From Kiritimatiellia bacterium (lineage in GTDB: Bacteria; Verrucomicrobiota; Kiritimatiellia; RFP12; UBA1067), in the NCBI GenBank assembly GCA_028701555.1, contig JAQVQN010000074.1, forward strand, positions 1 through 8,909: a stretch of 8,909 nt of DNA. Reading direction: 5' to 3'. The position numbers and the translations under genes were made by a program. Positions 5,838 through 8,909 of the stretch are shown one piece after another; within the stretch, counting starts at the first letter, position 1, and every line of letters starts with the position of its first letter. The notes under the pieces were generated by a model that made no database searches, was not told the DNA's origin, and was given only the letters and a program-made list of their open reading frames with translations.

Positions 5838-6380
5838 ATGCGGAAAAGCCATAATAAAGCAGAGTTGGCGGAGTTCGTGAACCGACTCACTGCGGCTCAG
5901 TTCGCGCTTCAGTCCTACATAACCTTCATGGTGGGCAATGTGGAGGATGCCAAAGACATTCTGCAAGAAACCAACCTGACGCTTTGGAAAGAGGCTGATA
6001 AATACGATTTCGACCGACCGTTCTTGACCTGGGCCAAGACCGTAGCGGCTTTTCAGGTCAAAACCTTCCGAACTTTGCAGTCCCGCGACCGTCTGCTTTT
6101 TGATGAAGAGCTTCTGGCGAGGGTGGCGGTTGAGGCCGAAGTGGAGAACGACATGCAACGCATGTTGGAAGCCTTGGAGCGGTGCATTGTACAGATGACG
6201 CTGTCGCAGAAGGCGCTGCTAAAGGCCCGATATTTTCAAGGGCGGGCGGTCAAGGCCATCGCCAAAGCCATGTGCTGTTCGGCTGACTCGGTTTCGATGT
6301 TGCTTTTTAGGATCAGGGACAAGCTTGGTGCTTGTGTGGAGAACTCTTTGCGTGAGGAGGTGCCGCATGCCAGCCCCTGA
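5838..6380 (+). CDS. ECF-type RNA polymerase sigma factor
   Basis: This 180-residue protein has the two domains of extracytoplasmic-function sigma factors. Region 2 (about residues 20-85) contains the VEDAKDILQETNLTLWKE helix, which binds core polymerase and the -10 element. Region 4 (about 115-168) has a helix-turn-helix in which VKAIAKAMCCSADSVSMLLFRIRDKL is the recognition part. The spacer is short and acidic, as is typical, and no extra C-terminal domain exists. It resembles the small sigma-factor group common in planctomycetes and Verrucomicrobia that is paired with FecR-like partners. ATG 5838 is the first start after the in-frame TGA (5829-5831); AAGGG at 5821-5825 is about 12 nt upstream, longer than ideal. 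The last 14 nt overlap the FecR-type reading frame, so the two are co-translated, and that protein is its probable membrane regulator. Confidence 0.88.
   Translation: MRKSHNKAELAEFVNRLTAAQFALQSYITFMVGNVEDAKDILQETNLTLWKEADKYDFDRPFLTWAKTVAAFQVKTFRTLQSRDRLLFDEELLARVAVEAEVENDMQRMLEALERCIVQMTLSQKALLKARYFQGRAVKAIAKAMCCSADSVSMLLFRIRDKLGACVENSLREEVPHASP
6354..6369 (+). promoter_or_regulatory. Strong ribosome site for the FecR-type gene
   Basis: GAGGAGG (6354-6360) lies inside the end of the sigma-factor gene, 6 nt before ATG 6367. It fixes the start of the downstream frame, which overlaps the sigma-factor gene by 14 nt, and explains how the regulator is produced at high level with its sigma factor. 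Confidence 0.7.
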
Positions 6381-8909
6381 CGAACGTGATGTGTTCGCGG
6401 CTCTGACCGCTCTGGTGATCGAGGGGCAGGCCTCAGCTGAAGATATAGCACGTTTTAGGGATTTGCTGCGAGAGCGACCTGAGTTTTTTAAGATTTACCG
6501 CCGGCAAATCATGGTGGCTACGTTACTGCCAGCGTTGTCTTTTTGGGAAAAACATGAACACGACGTGAGTGTTGAGGCCTGTGACCGGCAGCCAATGCTT
6601 GAGCACGGCACCGCTCGTGTGCAAGACACTCAGGCAGCGCCGCGGAACATGTGGAGGAAAGCGACGGTAACCGCCGCCGCGATCTTAGTAGGAATTACAA
6701 TGTGGTACGGTTCCACGCATAAAGATATGCGGGCGTCAGGCCTGAGTGGCCGGGTTACGGATTCGCAAAGCTATTCGCCTGTTGGAGTCTTGTGGCGCAG
6801 CTCTGATGCTTCGGGGCTGGAGTTGCCCGCGCAGTTGCCTGGCGAATTAAGGTTGTCGCGCGGGCATGTTGTTGTAGGACTGAATTCTGGCGCTAAGCTT
6901 ACTCTTTTCGGAGAAACCCGTTTAAAGCTGCGGGATGACATGCAAATTACGCTCATGACAGGCATGCTGTTGGCTGATATAGCGCCTGAAGCTGTTGGTT
7001 TTACGGTGCTTACGCCGCACGCGCGGATCTGGGATTTGGGCACGCAGTTTGGTGTGCATTTGAAGGGCAAAAGGATTACGGATGTCTATGTTTTTGAGGG
7101 TCAAATTATCGTCGAACAGCCAAACGGCGCATTCATCGACAATTGTCTGGCAGGAGAGGGGTTGCGGATCAAGGCGGATGCACGTTCTGTCAAATATGAA
7201 GCTGAGTCGTTGGTCAAGTCAGGTATGGTTAGGCTTTTGAAGCCAAACGAGGTTAGGGAAAACAGGGAGTATGCTATGAGTACGATGCGGAAGATCATGT
7301 CAATGGGTAAGCTTACGGCGCTAGTCGCATTATCGACGCTTGCTGATGATGGTGTGTGGACGAATCCGGCGGGCGGCGCGTGGGAGACGGCGGCGAACTG
7401 GCAGGACGATGCTGTGGCGGGCGGATCAAACGCGACTGCTACATTCGGTACGCAGGTGCCCAATGGAGATGTAGCGGTCTCGGTCGGCAGTGCACTGACG
7501 CTGGGGAACCTGATTTTCGGCGGCGCGGACAACGAGTATCGGTGGCTGTTGTCGGGCGAAACGCTGACGCTGACGGGTGATTCCGTGCCGGTGGTAGAGG
7601 TCAACAACCGCGAGACGGTGATCGATAACAATCTGGTCACTCCTCAAGGGCTTGAGAAGCGCGGCGCGGGGACGTTGGTGCTTACCAGCAACAACACGGC
7701 GGTCGTTAACTATGCGGTGTCAGCGGGAACACTGGTGCTTTCCAACAACGCCTCGTTGACTTCGACGCGCATCAAGCTGGCGGACAACGCTGCGCTGCGC
7801 GTTGATGGAATTTCCGAATTCTGGTCGTTGGAAAATCTCGGCATAGGAGCACCGCAGGTTACGGTGGGCGGCACGGCTAAAGTCGGACGCTGGCTGGACA
7901 CGGACGGCACTACAGAACATGCCTTTGCTGGAACCGTGTCGGGCGGCACGCTTGTGAAACAGGGCGGCAACCGACAGGTGCTGGAAGGCGCTGTCGACGT
8001 GGCGGCGGTTGAAGTCGCGGGCGGGACGCTGGCGGTGGTGCCGCAGGATGACATCGTGGCGTGGTTCGGTTTTGATGAACCCGCAGAAATCGGGCGTGAC
8101 TCAGGTCCTTCGGGAGTGTCGTTGACGAAAGAGGGTGAAAGTGCGACTTGGTATGAGCCCCAAGGTAAATCTGGCGGTGCGCTACGTCTCAACGGCACGT
8201 CATGCCTGATTCATGACAAAACGGAGGCTTTGCCGATGATGCTGCCTACTGGCGACGCGGCTTTCACTATCGCGGCATGGATCAAGCCGGATTCGGACAG
8301 TCCGGAGCGCGGCGGTATTGCGGGTTGGGGATATTTTGACAGCACTTATACCTCGGCGGGGCTGCGCATGGACAGCGCATCGACGGTGATACAGGCTGCC
8401 GCAGGGCACACGGCGGTGGCGTTGGACACGCCGGGCGAGTGGCAGCATGTGGCTCTAACCTATGATCCGAAGCTGACATCCGAGAAGCGCAAAATTTATG
8501 TTAACGGTGTGGCGAAGCTGCGCGATAATCCGGCACAGGCATTTTCACTAAGTACCGCTTTCGTTTCAGTAGGGCGCGGATCGCCGAATTCTTCTGAGGC
8601 CCAGAATCAGTATTTTAAGGGGGTGCTGGACGATGTGGTGCTGGGACGCACGGCTTTTTCGCAGGCGCAAATCCAATCTTTGATGACAGATGGCGCGGCG
8701 GCATTCTACACGCCGCCATCAGAGGAAGATCTATTGCCGTCAACCACGCTGCTGACGGTCGGGGCGTCGGGTCGGCTGGTGGACGGCGCGGATCAGACGG
8801 TTAACGGTATTAGTGGCGCAGGTGGAGTGGTGGCGTTGGCCGGTGGCGCAACCCTGACAGTCGAGCCGACAGAAAACGTGACCCTTGAGAGTTCGGTGCA
8901 CGGTCTCGG
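6367..8909 (+). CDS. FecR-type membrane regulator continuous with beta-repeat/LamG surface protein (3' partial)
   Basis: One uninterrupted frame of 847 codons runs off the right edge. Residues 1-98 are cytoplasmic, with the helical pattern seen at the N-terminus of planctomycete/verrucomicrobial FecR proteins (acidic helix, then ERPEFFKIYRRQ); no zinc-finger cysteines are seen. Residues about 99-114 form one membrane helix. Residues about 127-246 are a FecR domain: GMLLADI at 199-205, the hallmark TPHARIWDLGTQFGV ending near 230, and VFEGQI at 242-247. From about 304 a signal-peptide-like stretch (MRK, then a hydrophobic core at 316-326) leads into secreted-protein sequence. Beta-strand repeat motifs lie at about 428-455 (KRGAGTLVLT) and 524-558 (GGTLVKQGG). 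A LamG/jelly-roll domain spans about 561-780: FTIAAWIKP near 633-641, GEWQHVALTYD at 690-700, IYVNG at 710-714, GVLDDV at 752-757. More beta-strand repeat sequence follows. FecR-LamG fusions exist in this phylogenetic group, so a true fusion is possible; an internal start at 7276 would instead give two proteins. Confidence 0.75.
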   Translation, partial: MPAPDERDVFAALTALVIEGQASAEDIARFRDLLRERPEFFKIYRRQIMVATLLPALSFWEKHEHDVSVEACDRQPMLEHGTARVQDTQAAPRNMWRKATVTAAAILVGITMWYGSTHKDMRASGLSGRVTDSQSYSPVGVLWRSSDASGLELPAQLPGELRLSRGHVVVGLNSGAKLTLFGETRLKLRDDMQITLMTGMLLADIAPEAVGFTVLTPHARIWDLGTQFGVHLKGKRITDVYVFEGQIIVEQPNGAFIDNCLAGEGLRIKADARSVKYEAESLVKSGMVRLLKPNEVRENREYAMSTMRKIMSMGKLTALVALSTLADDGVWTNPAGGAWETAANWQDDAVAGGSNATATFGTQVPNGDVAVSVGSALTLGNLIFGGADNEYRWLLSGETLTLTGDSVPVVEVNNRETVIDNNLVTPQGLEKRGAGTLVLTSNNTAVVNYAVSAGTLVLSNNASLTSTRIKLADNAALRVDGISEFWSLENLGIGAPQVTVGGTAKVGRWLDTDGTTEHAFAGTVSGGTLVKQGGNRQVLEGAVDVAAVEVAGGTLAVVPQDDIVAWFGFDEPAEIGRDSGPSGVSLTKEGESATWYEPQGKSGGALRLNGTSCLIHDKTEALPMMLPTGDAAFTIAAWIKPDSDSPERGGIAGWGYFDSTYTSAGLRMDSASTVIQAAAGHTAVALDTPGEWQHVALTYDPKLTSEKRKIYVNGVAKLRDNPAQAFSLSTAFVSVGRGSPNSSEAQNQYFKGVLDDVVLGRTAFSQAQIQSLMTDGAAAFYTPPSEEDLLPSTTLLTVGASGRLVDGADQTVNGISGAGGVVALAGGATLTVEPTENVTLESSVHGL
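7264..7278 (+). promoter_or_regulatory. Internal ribosome site and ATG at the FecR/LamG junction
   Basis: AGGGAG (7264-7269) precedes ATG 7276 by 6 nt, in the same frame as the FecR part. The protein from here would begin MSTMRKIMSMGKLTALVALS, with a basic start, a hydrophobic core and a likely cleavage after the alanine at 326 (full-length numbering). Products from 7276 would be exported independently of the FecR anchor. The ATG is also part of ATGA, with the TGA (7277-7279) one base out of the FecR frame: a single-base shift upstream would give the classic stop-start overlap of two separate genes. Confidence 0.5.

Noticed and set aside
7101..8198. Reverse-strand open frames of 179 and 162 codons opposite the LamG region
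   Set aside because: They are rich in S, T, P and V as mirror images of the repeat-rich forward protein, with no recognisable domain or ribosome site.
1..8909. CRISPR array, tRNA, rRNA, or insertion sequence
   Set aside because: No regularly spaced repeats, tRNA-like cloverleaf, rRNA sequence, transposase gene or paired terminal repeats with target duplications were seen.

Overview
The window looks like chromosomal DNA from a bacterium of the Planctomycetes-Verrucomicrobia-Chlamydiae (PVC) superphylum, most likely Kiritimatiellota or a close relative. No rRNA or other taxonomic marker is present. The inference rests on gene types: a XylR-like regulator with a C-terminal AraC domain, a short ECF sigma factor coupled to a FecR-type membrane protein of the planctomycete/verrucomicrobial style, and a secreted protein with autotransporter-associated beta-strand repeats and a LamG fold.

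Layout, left to right. (1) 1-480 has no intact gene. It holds what looks like the relic of a VapBC toxin-antitoxin locus: a good sigma70-type promoter with symmetric 8-bp boxes around the -10, a perfect Shine-Dalgarno, the last ~30 codons of an antitoxin, and a PIN-toxin start that breaks off after MITAVDTN. An inverted array of TGAACCC-type heptamers follows at once. (2) 488-1651 (+) is the XylR-like regulator. (3) 1701-3329 (-) is prfC (release factor 3), convergent with it and with its own promoter. (4) 3330-3776 is a 447-bp regulatory interval with three promoter-like sequences, several inverted repeats and a possible 17-codon ORF. (5) 3777-4970 and 4967-5638 (+) form a tight two-gene operon with a 4-nt GTGA overlap: a helix-turn-helix protein with an ImmA/IrrE-like domain, then a CPBP-family membrane protein. 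Both appear to have lost the residues that define their protease active sites. (6) 5639-5837 holds terminator-like hairpins and T-runs. (7) 5838-6380 (+) is an ECF sigma factor, overlapping by 14 nt a reading frame that runs from 6367 off the right edge.

That last frame is not interrupted by any stop. It encodes a FecR-type transmembrane regulator (residues 1 to about 300) and then a beta-strand-repeat/LamG surface protein. At the junction (7264-7345) there is a well-spaced Shine-Dalgarno, an ATG and a signal-peptide-like stretch, so the region is either one giant sensor-adhesin fusion or two overlapping in-frame products.

The two features most worth attention are the pair of apparent pseudo-proteases coupled to a DNA-binding domain (3777-5638) and the sigma factor/FecR/LamG cassette with an embedded second start (5838-8909). 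All functional statements are read from sequence alone, without database searches.
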